Shown here: positions 25,952-35,547 of the stretch, in pieces
How positions within the stretch are numbered: the first letter of the stretch is position 1
How the letters are laid out: every line of letters starts with the position of its first letter
From: Acidobacteriota bacterium
GTDB lineage: Bacteria > Acidobacteriota > Terriglobia > Acidiferrales > UBA7541
Assembly (NCBI GenBank): GCA_021818865.1
Contig: JAKASX010000017.1
Span: 1-46,981 of the forward strand
Length of the DNA stretch: 46,981 nucleotides
Reading direction: 5' to 3'
Made by a program: the position numbers and the translations under genes
The notes under the pieces: generated by a model
What the model was told of the DNA's origin: nothing
Seen by the model: the letters and a program-made list of their open reading frames with translations, nothing else
Database searches by the model: none

Positions 25952-28945
25952 ATGGAACTGGTCGGGAGAACTTTCTCTCATTACCGCATCCTCGAACCGC
26001 TCGGCGCGGGCGGTATGGGTGTGGTTTACAAGGCGGAAGATACCCGCCTGCAGCGTCTGGTCGCCCTGAAATTTCTTCCCGAAGACGTCGCGCACAATCC
26101 CGCCGCTCTGGAGCGATTCCAGCGTGAGGCCCGCGCGGCCAGCGCGCTGAACCACCCCAATATTTGCACCATTTACGACATTGGCGAGGACCACGGGCGC
26201 CGTTTCATTGCGATGGAGTATCTGGAAGGCCGGACGCTCAAGCATCGCATCGAAAGCGGCCCGCTTCCGCTCGAGCAGCTGCTCGGTTTGGGCATCGAGA
26301 TTGCCGACGCGCTCGACGCCGCGCACGCCAAGGGCATCGTTCACCGCGACATCAAGCCGGCGAACATCTTCCTCACCGACCGCAACCACGCGAAGCTGCT
26401 CGATTTCGGCCTCGCCAAGCAGACCCTCGGCCAGGGTAATTCCACCGCAACCGCGGCCACGCTTCCCAGCGTCACCGAGGCTCTGCTCACCAGCCCGGGC
26501 ACGGCCGTGGGCACCGTCGCCTACATGTCGCCCGAGCAGGCGCGCGGCGAGCAGCTCGACGCGCGCACCGACGTCTTCAGCCTTGGCGCGGTGCTCTACG
26601 AAATGGCCACCGGCCTGGCGCCGTTCAGCGGTTCCACTGCCGCGGTCATCTTCAACGGAATCCTGGAGCGCGACCCGGAACCTCCCAGCCAGCGCAACGC
26701 CAAGCTGCCACCGAAACTCGACGAAATCATCGCCAAGACGCTCGAAAAGGACCGCGAACTGCGCTGCCAAACCGCCGCGGAGCTGCGCGCCGAGCTGAAG
26801 CGTCTGAAGCGGGATATCGATACCGGGCGAGCTGCGGCACGCACGTCCACCATGCCCGTCTCCGCGGCTCCAGAGTCAACTGCCTCGGCCGTCGCCGCGG
26901 CAGACCTGGGCTCGACACCCGGTTCCGGCACGCCGGCAGCCGCCGTAACGCCGCCGGCTGCGCCCGTTTCGCCGGGCAGCGGCCCGATTTCCGCAGCGGC
27001 CACTCCCGCTGCCTCCAAAAGCCGCTGGCCACTGGTTGCCGCTGCCGTCGTTGTCATTGGAGCCATCGGCGCCGGCGCCTATTTCTTCCTGAATCGCGCG
27101 CCCAAGCTCACCTCCAAGGACACGATCGTCCTCGCCGATTTCTCCAATACCACCGGCCAGTCGGTATTCGACGGTACGCTCAAGCAGGCGCTCGAAGTCC
27201 AGCTGGAGCAGTCGCCATTCCTGAACGTCCTGCCCGATCCGCAGGTGCAGGAGACGCTGAGGCTCATGGGCCGTCCGGCCAATTCGGCGATTACCGGCGG
27301 CGTGGCGCGGGAAATCTGCGAACGGACGTCAAGCACGGCGACGATTGACGGCTCGATCTCCATGCTCGGCAGCGAATACGTCCTCGGGCTCAACGCCATC
27401 GATTGTCAGACCGGAAGTCCGATCGCGCAGGAGCAGGTGACCGCCAGCCGTCCCGAAGATGTTCTCTCGGCGCTCGGCACCGCCGTCACCAAGCTCCGGC
27501 AGCGCCTTGGCGAATCGCTCGCTTCGATCCAGAAATTCAATATGCCGCTCGCCGAGGCGACCACTTCCTCGCTTCCCGCCCTCAAGGCTTTCAGCATGGG
27601 CCAGAAAGCGGAACTTGAAACCGGTGATGCCAGCGCGATTCCCTATTTTCAGCAGGCGATCCAGCTCGATCCGAATTTCGCGCTGGCGTACGCGCAGATA
27701 GGAATTTCCTACGGGAATCTGGGCGAATTCGGGCTTTCTACGCAGGACCTGACCAAGGCGTATGAGCTGCGCAATCGAGTCTCCGAGCGCGAGCGATTTC
27801 ACATCGAGAGCATGTATTACCTGAACGCGCTGGGCGACCTGGATCGGGCGCGCCAATCCCTGCTGCAATGGCAGCAGACCTACCCGCGCGATTTCATCCC
27901 CTACGTGGATCTGGGCAGCGTCGATGGGCAGGCGGGCGAGTGGAACAAATCGGTAGATCAAAGCCTAATGGCACTGCGATTGAATCCCGATGACGTGATT
28001 GCTTTCGGAAATCTGGCCCAGTCCTACATTATGTTGGGCCGGTTCGGCGAGGCTGGTTCGACGCTCGATCAAGCGGCAAAGCGCCATCTCGATGCGGCCT
28101 ACATACATGCTTATCGCTATCTGCTCGCTTTTCTCCAGAACGATCCGGCGACGATGAAGCAACAAGCGGCCTGGGCCGTGGGAAAGGTTGGCGCGGAAGA
28201 CGCGTTCCTGTCACTTGAATCGGATACGGCGGCCTACGCCGGCCATCTCTCCCAGGCGCGCACGCTCGACGACCAGGCTGTTGCCACGGCTCAACGCGAC
28301 GGCATGGCGGAAGACGCCTGGCTCTGGAATCTCGACGCCGCTTTGCGCGAAGCCGAAATGGGCGATCCTGCCCGCGCCCGCCAGATCGCCGGCGCTTTAC
28401 TGAAAACACCTGGACTCGATCGTTATACGCAAGCCGTCGCCGCGCTGGCGCTGGCTCGCGCGGGCGACGCCGCGGGCGCTCAGACCGTTGCCGACAGCCT
28501 GGCGAAGGCGTATCCGAACGACACGACGATGAGCGATTATTGGCTGCCTTCGATCCGCGCCGCCATCTCGCTCGATCACAATGACGCCGCGCAGGCGCTT
28601 CAGGATCTCCAGCCGTCGAAGCCGTACGAAGCAGGGCTGGAGCCCCCTTTCACGAATACGATTACCATGTATCCGGTTTATTTGCGTGGATTGGCGCTGC
28701 TCCAGGAAAAGCAGGGGCAGCAAGCCGCCGAGGTATTCCAGGAGCTCCTCGATCATCGGGGCGTCATTGCGAATTTTCCGATTGGCGCGCTCGCTCAGCT
28801 CGATCTGGCTCGCGCGCAGGCGATGGCTGGCGACGCGGCTGCCGCTCGCACTTCCTATCAGAACTTCCTCGCGCTCTGGCACACCGCCGATCCCAATCTC
28901 GCGCTGCTCCTGCAAGCCCGCTCGGAGTATGCACGCCTGAAGTAA
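25952..28945 (+). CDS. Membrane-anchored Ser/Thr protein kinase with C-terminal TPR region (paralogue 2)
   Basis: 997 residues. Same order as the protein at 16498-19506: kinase domain ([15 protein letters not shown]40 in [32 protein letters not shown]), Ala/Pro-rich linker, one membrane helix ([20 protein letters not shown]), TolB-like segment ([20 protein letters not shown]) and TPR repeats. Long stretches are identical or nearly so, for example [11 protein letters not shown] and GSVDGQAGE versus GSVDAQTGH, so it is a recent-looking paralogue. Differences concentrate in the linker and parts of the TPR region, including an insertion near [19 protein letters not shown] partner or substrate cannot be named. 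Confidence 0.93.
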   Translation: MELVGRTFSHYRILEPLGAGGMGVVYKAEDTRLQRLVALKFLPEDVAHNPAALERFQREARAASALNHPNICTIYDIGEDHGRRFIAMEYLEGRTLKHRIESGPLPLEQLLGLGIEIADALDAAHAKGIVHRDIKPANIFLTDRNHAKLLDFGLAKQTLGQGNSTATAATLPSVTEALLTSPGTAVGTVAYMSPEQARGEQLDARTDVFSLGAVLYEMATGLAPFSGSTAAVIFNGILERDPEPPSQRNAKLPPKLDEIIAKTLEKDRELRCQTAAELRAELKRLKRDIDTGRAAARTSTMPVSAAPESTASAVAAADLGSTPGSGTPAAAVTPPAAPVSPGSGPISAAATPAASKSRWPLVAAAVVVIGAIGAGAYFFLNRAPKLTSKDTIVLADFSNTTGQSVFDGTLKQALEVQLEQSPFLNVLPDPQVQETLRLMGRPANSAITGGVAREICERTSSTATIDGSISMLGSEYVLGLNAIDCQTGSPIAQEQVTASRPEDVLSALGTAVTKLRQRLGESLASIQKFNMPLAEATTSSLPALKAFSMGQKAELETGDASAIPYFQQAIQLDPNFALAYAQIGISYGNLGEFGLSTQDLTKAYELRNRVSERERFHIESMYYLNALGDLDRARQSLLQWQQTYPRDFIPYVDLGSVDGQAGEWNKSVDQSLMALRLNPDDVIAFGNLAQSYIMLGRFGEAGSTLDQAAKRHLDAAYIHAYRYLLAFLQNDPATMKQQAAWAVGKVGAEDAFLSLESDTAAYAGHLSQARTLDDQAVATAQRDGMAEDAWLWNLDAALREAEMGDPARARQIAGALLKTPGLDRYTQAVAALALARAGDAAGAQTVADSLAKAYPNDTTMSDYWLPSIRAAISLDHNDAAQALQDLQPSKPYEAGLEPPFTNTITMYPVYLRGLALLQEKQGQQAAEVFQELLDHRGVIANFPIGALAQLDLARAQAMAGDAAAARTSYQNFLALWHTADPNLALLLQARSEYARLK

Positions 28946-29070
28946 TCAACTCGCAGATCTATTTTTCCTGCCGCAGAGTTTTGAGGGTCATCCCCCTTGA
29001 GCCGCAGGGCAAAGGCGCCTCTAACCTTCCTTCGTCAAGCGGAAAACTGCGAATTCGGCCGGAAATGAGC

Positions 29071-29101
29071 CGGGCCCTCGGCTTTGAGAGCCAAGGGCCT
29101 G
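29071..29101. terminator. Long hairpin between convergent genes
   Basis: GGCCCT (29073-29078) and GGCT (29080-29083) pair with AGCC (29089-29092) and AGGGCC (29094-29099), with one C-A mismatch and loop TTGAG. It lies between the end of the kinase gene (28945) and the end of the TonB receptor gene (29116), where a bidirectional terminator would be expected. Neither side has a clear T-run. Nothing else was seen in 28946-29115. Confidence 0.45.
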
Positions 29102-29115
29102 GCGGCATGCGTTTG

Positions 29116-31797
29116 CTAGAACTGGAAGCTGATCGTGCCGTAGGTGGAAAGCGGCGCGCCGGGGTAGCCGAGAATCGCTCCCGCGGATGCGCCGGTGATG
29201 GGCGTGAAATAGCCACCGGAAGTGATGTACTCATATGCGTTGTACTTCTTGTTGAACAAGTTCGTCATGGTGACGCTCAAGTTTAGGTATTTTTCGATTG
29301 GCGCGACGAAGGAAAGATTGGCCGTCCCGTATCCCGGCATCGTCATGCTGTCCGGCGCACCGGTCACGTTGCTCCACAGGTGCTGTGAGCCCGTATAGCT
29401 GTAGGAAAAACGCGGCTCGATCACCACTCGCTCGTGATGGGTGATTCCGTAATAGACGCCGAAATTGATCGTCGTGTTGGGCGTGTAGGAAACCGGGAGG
29501 TTGTTGTAGCAGCTGCCGCCCTGCGCCGGCGAGATGCAAGGGGCGCTCGGAGGCTCACCCTCATTAAAGGTTACGAAGTGAGCGGCTTCGCCGTTAAAGT
29601 TGGAAAAAATGTGGAGATTGTAGAGTGGATCGTCGTCGAAAAAGATGTTGACGCCGTGAAAGGTCGAGCTGCCACCCGAGGTGTATTCGTTGCCGTTGGC
29701 CGTTTCGTAGTCGATTTCCTGATTGTTGTAATCGAGATGGTAATAGGCGAGGCCGAAGATGGTGTTCTTCAGCACGGGCGCGTTTGCGAAATGCAGCTTG
29801 AAACCGACCTGCGCGTACTTGCCTTCGGCCAACAGGTAAGCCGTCGGATTGATTTTCTGGAACATCCCGCCGCCGCCGCCGACCGAAGGCGAATGATACT
29901 CGGTGCTGTATCCACCGTAGATGCTCAGCCAGTGGACCGGCATCACCGCCGCGCTGATCGATGGCTCGACGCCCGTCCGGCTTTCATGCGAGCTGCAAAT
30001 CGAGCCCTGATCGGTTGCGTTCCCCGGCGCGAGAAATGGATCGGTCGACTTGGGATAGAGCGAGCAGTGCCGGCTCAGCACCACGTTGTTCGCCGCCAGG
30101 TTGAAAACTCGGTACGCTTGGTCGCTGTAGCTGGTTTGGAACGCGACGAAGCGGATGCCGGGTGTGATATTCAGTTGCGGTATCGGATGGAAGGTGTCCT
30201 GGGCGTAGAGAGCTACATCGTCCTGATCGAAGTAGCCGGACCGGATCTTGCTGCCCTGGTTCGGAGTCATCGCTGGTCCGTTGCCGCCCAAGCTGGGATC
30301 GTAGAAATTGTTCTGGGTGTTATAGAGCTCATGGATGAAATAGGTTCCGAGGTCTACCGTGTTCATCGGCAGGACCTTCGAGAGCCCGATCTCATCCCCG
30401 AAGGTGTCGCTGTGAGGATTGTTCCACTCGTTGATCTGTCCCGAGCCCGGCGGCCCGGCGAAGACGTCAGCGAGGCGATTGTGCAGCCTGTGGATGGCCG
30501 AGTACCAGGTCATATTCGTGAGCGTGGTGGTGGAATTCAGCAGAAGATTTTCACGCCCGTAGATCATCCACAATGCGTTCGTATCGTACTTGTTGTAGCA
30601 ATTGTAAGGCAGACCGCTGTAAAAGCCGCTCGAATCTTCGGCGTAGTTGGTGCCTTGGCCATACGTATCGACGGCGCAGGACCCCGTTGAGGGATCATAG
30701 GTGTAGTAGACGCCCGCAGTCTGGTTCAGCGGAATCGTCTGGTTGCGGAAGCCACCAGCCTTTGAGTAATAGCCACCCAGTTCGAAGCTCCCGGACGAAA
30801 ACATGCGCACCGTCTTGGCGAACACCGCTCCGTCCTTGGAGTGGTTGTTAAAGCCATCGGGGGCCGAGCGGAAGCTGTCGCCGCTGCCAACTCCGCCGGA
30901 AATGACCGTCGACCAGCCGTGGAAGCCGCCGGTATTCAGGACAAACGCAATGTTCTTCTGGTTGAAGCTCCCATAGGTTCCCTGAACGCTGAGGTGGGTG
31001 CCGATGGTCGGTTGGATCGGGGTGAATTCCACGCCGCCGCCAACGTTATCGTAGAAGCGGTCCTTCGGATTTCCTGGCCCATACGTGACCGCCAGATTCT
31101 GGATGAGTAGGTTTTGCGGCATCGTGGCCGATTGCCACAAGCCGGTGGCTACGTCCGAAACCGGTACGCCGTCAAACGTGATGCCGAGCGAGCCGGGCGA
31201 TATGAACCCGGAAGCCTCGCCGCCCCACCCCTGATTGATTCCATTGAGTTGGATCGTGTATTTCGTCGCTCCCGTCTGCCCGTAGCCAAACACGTTGGCT
31301 CCCGGAGTAGAGGAGATCATTTGCGCACCACCGGCCATCGGGCCGGCCGCGTCTATTTGCTTCCGATCAATTATTCGAATCGTCTGAGCGGATTTGAGCA
31401 CCTGTTCTCGGGTGGGCTGCGGCCTTGCGCCCGGCAGGACGGTGCCGCGAACTACGACCGTCTGCGACAGCGTCATCACCGTCAATTTCACCGCCAGTGT
31501 GGCGGTTTCCTGCCTCGTCAGCGAAACTCGCTCGGAAAATGGCTCGAAACCACCTTTTTCCACTGTGACGAGATAATGATCCCGGGCCAGCCCGCGGGCC
31601 GTGAAAGAGCCATCGGCGGCGGTTTGGGTGTGCGTCACTGCGCCGGAAGCGAGATCGGTGACGGTGATCGTGGCGCCGCCAACCGCGCTTCCCGAAACGT
31701 CCATTACCCTCCCTTTGATCTGGCCTGTCATCTGAGCGCGCGCCACAACCGCGCTGCTCAAGACGAACAGGAATAGCAGAATCAGTTTTCGAGTCAC
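29116..31797 (-). CDS. TonB-dependent receptor with N-terminal carboxypeptidase-regulatory-like domain
   Basis: 893 residues from GTG 31797, chosen because GAGGAGG lies five bases upstream and the signal peptide starts there (TRKLILLFLFVLSSAVVARAQ). An Ig-like carboxypeptidase-regulatory domain follows (about 27-105: GQIKGRVMDVSGSAVGGATI, DGSFTARGLARDHYLVTVEKG). A plug domain with a periplasmic N-part (TREQVLKSAQTIRIID) comes next, then a 22-strand type barrel of about 600 residues ending in the outer-membrane signature YGTISFQF. It imports an unknown substrate with TonB energy. There is no adjacent TonB, SusD or ABC system to suggest a ligand. Confidence 0.88.
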   Translation of the reverse strand: MTRKLILLFLFVLSSAVVARAQMTGQIKGRVMDVSGSAVGGATITVTDLASGAVTHTQTAADGSFTARGLARDHYLVTVEKGGFEPFSERVSLTRQETATLAVKLTVMTLSQTVVVRGTVLPGARPQPTREQVLKSAQTIRIIDRKQIDAAGPMAGGAQMISSTPGANVFGYGQTGATKYTIQLNGINQGWGGEASGFISPGSLGITFDGVPVSDVATGLWQSATMPQNLLIQNLAVTYGPGNPKDRFYDNVGGGVEFTPIQPTIGTHLSVQGTYGSFNQKNIAFVLNTGGFHGWSTVISGGVGSGDSFRSAPDGFNNHSKDGAVFAKTVRMFSSGSFELGGYYSKAGGFRNQTIPLNQTAGVYYTYDPSTGSCAVDTYGQGTNYAEDSSGFYSGLPYNCYNKYDTNALWMIYGRENLLLNSTTTLTNMTWYSAIHRLHNRLADVFAGPPGSGQINEWNNPHSDTFGDEIGLSKVLPMNTVDLGTYFIHELYNTQNNFYDPSLGGNGPAMTPNQGSKIRSGYFDQDDVALYAQDTFHPIPQLNITPGIRFVAFQTSYSDQAYRVFNLAANNVVLSRHCSLYPKSTDPFLAPGNATDQGSICSSHESRTGVEPSISAAVMPVHWLSIYGGYSTEYHSPSVGGGGGMFQKINPTAYLLAEGKYAQVGFKLHFANAPVLKNTIFGLAYYHLDYNNQEIDYETANGNEYTSGGSSTFHGVNIFFDDDPLYNLHIFSNFNGEAAHFVTFNEGEPPSAPCISPAQGGSCYNNLPVSYTPNTTINFGVYYGITHHERVVIEPRFSYSYTGSQHLWSNVTGAPDSMTMPGYGTANLSFVAPIEKYLNLSVTMTNLFNKKYNAYEYITSGGYFTPITGASAGAILGYPGAPLSTYGTISFQF

Positions 31798-32131
31798 GAA
31801 GGCCTCCTCAATCTCAGCTCTATAAACAAGTAATGGGTCGCCCCACGCGGGCGTGATTTTCCTTCTCCGAGTGGTAAGAGGGTTTACTCCAAGGTGAAAA
31901 TCCCATGAACGAACTAGGGTTGAGGAAAACTCGGATCTGTGCCGGGAACCCGATAGAGGTGATTCAATTTTCAGGCTTTGCGCGACCGGAGGGGAATCGA
32001 AATCCGTTACAGCTTTGTGAATGCACGATGTCTTTCCGTCGCGGCGGTTTTCACCTGGCCATTCCGATACTCTCTGCTCGGATCGCCTCTGTGGCGCCCG
32101 GCGCAAGAGTCTGCTTTGTTTCCGAGGACTT
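31798..32131. other. Intergenic region upstream of the TonB receptor, no gene seen
   Basis: Both flanking genes read leftward, so this should hold the receptor promoter and leader. The ribosome site GAGGAGG is at its left edge. I found no -35/-10 pair in good register and no riboswitch I recognise; a TATAGA (31824-31819 on the minus strand) is the best -10 candidate. Confidence 0.35.
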
Positions 32132-33037
32132 TTAATGACCAATCGTGATGATCGGGATTTCCGGCGGGCAATTCAGGCGTATCGGCACGTGCGACCATCC
32201 GATTCCCCGGCTCACGTACATGCGCGAGCCACGTTCTTCATACCATCCCGCGAGGAAGCGGCCGGAGCCGCCCGGCAGCCAAAAGGGACGAATGAACGGC
32301 AGCCTCAATTGGCCTCCGTGCGTGTGCCCGGCAAGGCCAAGATCGTAGCGGCCGGCGGTTTCGTCGAAAAATTCGGGCGAATGAAAAAGGACAATTGTGT
32401 AAGCTCCCGGCGGCGCGCCGCGCAGTGCCGCGTCCAGATCGGCGTGGCCGCTCCAGGGATCGTCCAGTCCCGCAAGCCACACGCCGGGCCGCACGAGCGC
32501 TCCCTGATTCAAGAGGAAGTGCACTCCCGCGGTCCGATAGAAAAGCCGTTCGTGAGGAACCGGATGCCAATTCTCCCAATTCCCGCGAACCACCCACACT
32601 CCGAGCGGTGGGTGCGTGGAAGCAATCGCTGAAAGCACCTGATGCACGCGGTCGTAATGAACTCCCATGCCCACCGAATCGCCGGTAATCACGACCAGGT
32701 CAGGCCGCTCGCGCTTCAGAATCGCCACCACTTTGCGTTCGCGCTCGCCAAAATGCACCACGTGCATGTCGCTCAACTGCGCGATTTTCAGGGGAGGGGA
32801 GACCGGTGCGGCGATGTGCCAATGGGTAACTTGAACCGAGTTGGGCTCGATCCAGAAACCGTCGAGAGCAAGCAGGCAGAGCGCGGCAGCCAGCAAACCC
32901 CAGCCAACCCGGCTCCACGTCCGCCGTTTCAGTTTCGCCCCCTTGCCCGCTTCCTTTTTTTCGCCCGGAATACGCGGAAGCGACGAGTGTAAGCCAGCGC
33001 GAAAGCCTTCGCCAAGCGCGGCCCGCGCACGTGCCAC
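32132..33037 (-). CDS. Membrane-anchored calcineurin-like metallophosphoesterase
   Basis: 301 residues from GTG 33037; the open frame upstream runs into the divergent promoter and is unlikely to be translated. A basic N-terminus and one membrane helix (VGWGLLAAALCLLALDGFW) anchor the catalytic domain outside the membrane. Metal-binding motifs are AQLSDMHVVHFG (D-x-H), VVITGDSVG (GD), GNWENWH at the place of the usual GNH-D/E, LFHSPEFF and GLAGHTHGGQ (GHxH). The family includes YkuE and YaeI-type phosphohydrolases acting on lipid-linked or other phosphate esters; the substrate is unknown. Confidence 0.83.
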   Translation of the reverse strand: MARARAALGEGFRAGLHSSLPRIPGEKKEAGKGAKLKRRTWSRVGWGLLAAALCLLALDGFWIEPNSVQVTHWHIAAPVSPPLKIAQLSDMHVVHFGERERKVVAILKRERPDLVVITGDSVGMGVHYDRVHQVLSAIASTHPPLGVWVVRGNWENWHPVPHERLFYRTAGVHFLLNQGALVRPGVWLAGLDDPWSGHADLDAALRGAPPGAYTIVLFHSPEFFDETAGRYDLGLAGHTHGGQLRLPFIRPFWLPGGSGRFLAGWYEERGSRMYVSRGIGWSHVPIRLNCPPEIPIITIGH

Positions 33038-33054
33038 GAGCCTGCTCGCTGCCC

Positions 33055-33060
33055 TATAAT
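33055..33060 (+). promoter_or_regulatory. Consensus -10 box TATAAT of the cation-efflux gene
   Basis: A perfect TATAAT ends 11 bases before the ATG at 33072, placing the start near 33067. The -35 region (about 33031-33037) is poor. It again implies a leader of only a few bases. Confidence 0.5.
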
Positions 33061-33071
33061 GCCTTCGAGCG

Positions 33072-34478
33072 ATGGAATCCGCCGCGCACGCCGAGCGGGA
33101 AAAGAAGCTGGCCGCGCTGGGTTCCGTGTTTGCGGCGATCGTCCTGGTTTCCCTCAAAGTCTTCCTCGCCGCGGAAACTGGCAGCCTCGGCATTCTTTCC
33201 GAAGCGCTGCATTCGGGCCTCGATCTGGTGGCCGCCGTCTTCACCTATCTCTCCGTTCGCGTTTCCGACAAGCCGGCCGATACCATCCACACCTACGGCC
33301 ATGGCAAGGTGGAAAATTTTTCCGCGCTGTTCGAAACCGGCCTTCTGCTGCTCACCGCGGTTTACGTCATCTGGGAAGCGTTCCAGCGGCTGCTGTTCGT
33401 CCGCGTGACGCTGCGGCCGAGCCTCGCCGCCGTTTTCATTCTGGCGCTGGCCATGCTGATTGATTGGACCCGCTCGCGGGCGCTCTCTCGCGTGGCGCGG
33501 CGCCACGAAAGCGACGCGCTCGAAGCCGATGCGCTCCATTTTTCCACCGACGTCTGGAGCACGCTCGCCGTGCTCATCGGCATGTCGGCGGTGTGGCTCG
33601 GCCACAGGCTGGGCATCACATGGCTCCGGTTCGCCGATCCGCTTTCCGCGCTGGTTGTGGCGGGAGTGATCGTCTGGATCGGCTCGCGCCTGGGCAAGCG
33701 GACGGTGGACGCGCTGCTGGACGCCGCGCCAACCGGCCTGGTTGAGCGCATCCGCGAATCCGTGGAAGCCGGCGAGGGCATGCTGGCCGTTGAGCGGGTG
33801 CGGGTGCGGCGCGCGGGCAACCGCCATTTCGTGGATGTCACCATCACCGTTCCGCGCCAGTTGAGCATCGAGCAGGCGCACGATCTGAGCGTCGAGGTGG
33901 AAGCGCGCGTGCAGCGCGTGGTGAGCGGCGAGGTGATGGTCCACGTTGAGCCGCGCCGCGATTCCGCCGAGGGAATCTTCGACCGCGTTCGCGTCGTCGC
34001 CCAGCGCGCCGGCATGCCCATCCATGAAATCTCCGCGCAGCAGCTCGACGGCCGGCTCCTGGTGGATCTTCACCTCGAAGTGGACGAGCGGCTTTCGCTC
34101 GCCGACGCTCACCGCCGCGCCACCGATCTCGAGGAGAACCTGCGCGGCGAGCTCGACCCGCAGGCCGAAATCAACATTCACATCGAACCGCTCGGGCTGC
34201 TCGTCGCTGGCGCCGAGGAAAACAAGGAACTCGAGGCGGCGATCCAGGAACGGCTCGACCGGCTCCGCGCGGACTATCCCGAACTGGCCGATTGTCATCA
34301 GATTCACGCGCGCCGCGTGGAACACCGTGTCCAGGTTTCCTGTCACTGCTCCTTCGAAGGGAATTTGCCGATCACTCGCGTCCACGACATCACCGTGGCG
34401 CTCGAAGGCCGCCTGCGCCGCGATTTTCCGGAAATCGATCGCATCACGATCCATCCCGAACCGCTCGGCGAAGCGTGA
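33072..34478 (+). CDS. Cation diffusion facilitator (CDF) transporter with three tandem C-terminal dimerisation domains
   Basis: 468 residues; ordinary CDF proteins are about 300. The membrane part (about 12-205) has six helices and both metal-site motifs: HSGLD in TM2 and HFSTD in TM5 (HxxxD), as in zinc or iron/manganese exporters; GHGKVENFSALFE is the conserved loop. After TM6 come three consecutive copies of the cytoplasmic metallochaperone-like dimerisation fold, each about 80 residues and each ending in a similar strand: VMVHVEPR (about 290), INIHIEPLG (about 372) and ITIHPEPLG (C-terminus). It exports a divalent metal by proton antiport; which metal is not readable. Confidence 0.9.
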   Translation: MESAAHAEREKKLAALGSVFAAIVLVSLKVFLAAETGSLGILSEALHSGLDLVAAVFTYLSVRVSDKPADTIHTYGHGKVENFSALFETGLLLLTAVYVIWEAFQRLLFVRVTLRPSLAAVFILALAMLIDWTRSRALSRVARRHESDALEADALHFSTDVWSTLAVLIGMSAVWLGHRLGITWLRFADPLSALVVAGVIVWIGSRLGKRTVDALLDAAPTGLVERIRESVEAGEGMLAVERVRVRRAGNRHFVDVTITVPRQLSIEQAHDLSVEVEARVQRVVSGEVMVHVEPRRDSAEGIFDRVRVVAQRAGMPIHEISAQQLDGRLLVDLHLEVDERLSLADAHRRATDLEENLRGELDPQAEINIHIEPLGLLVAGAEENKELEAAIQERLDRLRADYPELADCHQIHARRVEHRVQVSCHCSFEGNLPITRVHDITVALEGRLRRDFPEIDRITIHPEPLGEA

Positions 34479-34543
34479 AACCGCGCCTGCCCTGCGATCT
34501 TGCACCTGTCGCTTTTTTCGCACCCCTCCCGCACTCGCTGTGC

Positions 34544-34601
34544 TAGCATGAAATCGCTGGGCTGTACCCGAGCAGCTATCGGGACGGCACCGGAGGGTCC
34601 C
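34544..34601 (+). promoter_or_regulatory. panB promoter and structured leader
   Basis: TGCTAGCAT (34541-34549) is an extended -10 element, giving a leader of about 46 nt. The leader can form CCCGA (34567-34571) with TCGGG (34579-34583), or alternatively GGGAC (34581-34585) with GTCCC (34597-34601). The two share GGG and exclude each other. The second places the Shine-Dalgarno GGAGG (34592-34596) in its loop and closes directly on the ATG. Regulatory function is a guess. Confidence 0.35.
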
Positions 34602-35489
34602 ATGAGCGCTGTTTCCTCCGCGGGCAACGGCCGCGTCACCGTGCCCGACATTCTCTCCCGCAAAGTTCGTCTCCCCGGCGGCTCCGAAACGCGGGGAAAA
34701 ATCACCTGCCTCACCGCTTACGATTTTCCCACCGCGCGCCTACTCGATTCGGCCGGCGTGGATATTTTGCTGGTGGGAGATTCGCTGGGCATGGTCGTGC
34801 TCGGCTACGAAAACACGATTCCCGTCTCGCTCGAAGAGATGCTGCACCACACGCGGGCGGTTTCGCGTGGGGCGCGCCGCGCGCTCGTCGTGGGAGATAT
34901 GCCTTACGGCAGCTATCACGTTTCGCCGGAAGAGGGAGTGCGAAACGCGTTGCGATTCATCAAGGAAGCGGGTGCCGCGGCGGTGAAGCTCGAAGGCGGC
35001 GAACGGCGGCTGGATCTGATTTCGCGCCTGGTGGACGCCGAAATCCCCGTCATGGGCCACATCGGCCTCACGCCGCAATCCGTACACCGTTTCGGCGGAT
35101 TCAAGGTGCAGGGCAAAACCGCGGAAGCGGCGAAGGAACTCCTGCGCGACGCCCGCGCGATCGAAGCGGCGGGTGCGTTCTCGCTGGTGCTCGAATCCAT
35201 TCCTCGCGAAATCGCCGCCGAAATCACCGCCGAATTGCGCATCCCGACCATCGGCATCGGCGCCGGACCGGATTGCGACGGCCAGGTGCTCGTCTTCCAC
35301 GATCTGGTCGGCTTGACCGTGGAGCGCACGCCAAAATTCGCCCGGCGCTACGCCGATCTTTCGAGCGCCATCACGCAGGCCGCGCGCGCGTTTTTCGACG
35401 ACGTTCGCTCCGGCGGCTTCCCATCCGACGCCGAATCCTTTCACCTCTCGCCGGAATCTGCTAAGGAAGCCGTCCGCCAGATAAAATAG
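34602..35489 (+). CDS. panB: 3-methyl-2-oxobutanoate hydroxymethyltransferase
   Basis: 295 residues from ATG 34602, chosen for GGAGG six bases upstream. PanB adds a hydroxymethyl group from methylene-tetrahydrofolate to ketoisovalerate, the first committed step to pantothenate and coenzyme A. Conserved segments are ITCLTAYDFPTARLLD, DILLVGDSLGMVVLGYENT (metal-binding Asp), VGDMPYGSYHVSPEEG, AVKLEGG, MGHIGLTPQSVHRFGGFKVQG and TIGIGAGPDCDGQVLV. panC lies 0.6 kb downstream on the same strand with one gene between; panD is not seen here. Confidence 0.96.
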   Translation: MSAVSSAGNGRVTVPDILSRKVRLPGGSETRGKITCLTAYDFPTARLLDSAGVDILLVGDSLGMVVLGYENTIPVSLEEMLHHTRAVSRGARRALVVGDMPYGSYHVSPEEGVRNALRFIKEAGAAAVKLEGGERRLDLISRLVDAEIPVMGHIGLTPQSVHRFGGFKVQGKTAEAAKELLRDARAIEAAGAFSLVLESIPREIAAEITAELRIPTIGIGAGPDCDGQVLVFHDLVGLTVERTPKFARRYADLSSAITQAARAFFDDVRSGGFPSDAESFHLSPESAKEAVRQIK

Positions 35490-35547
35490 TGAGCTTCGCG
35501 GACGCTTGGCCCGGCCGCGGCTTCCGCCGCTCAAAAAGGGGATCGCT

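Noticed and set aside
31798-32142. Extension of the TonB receptor by 115 residues to 32142
   Set aside because: The extension has no homology character, and the signal peptide plus GAGGAGG ribosome site support GTG 31797.
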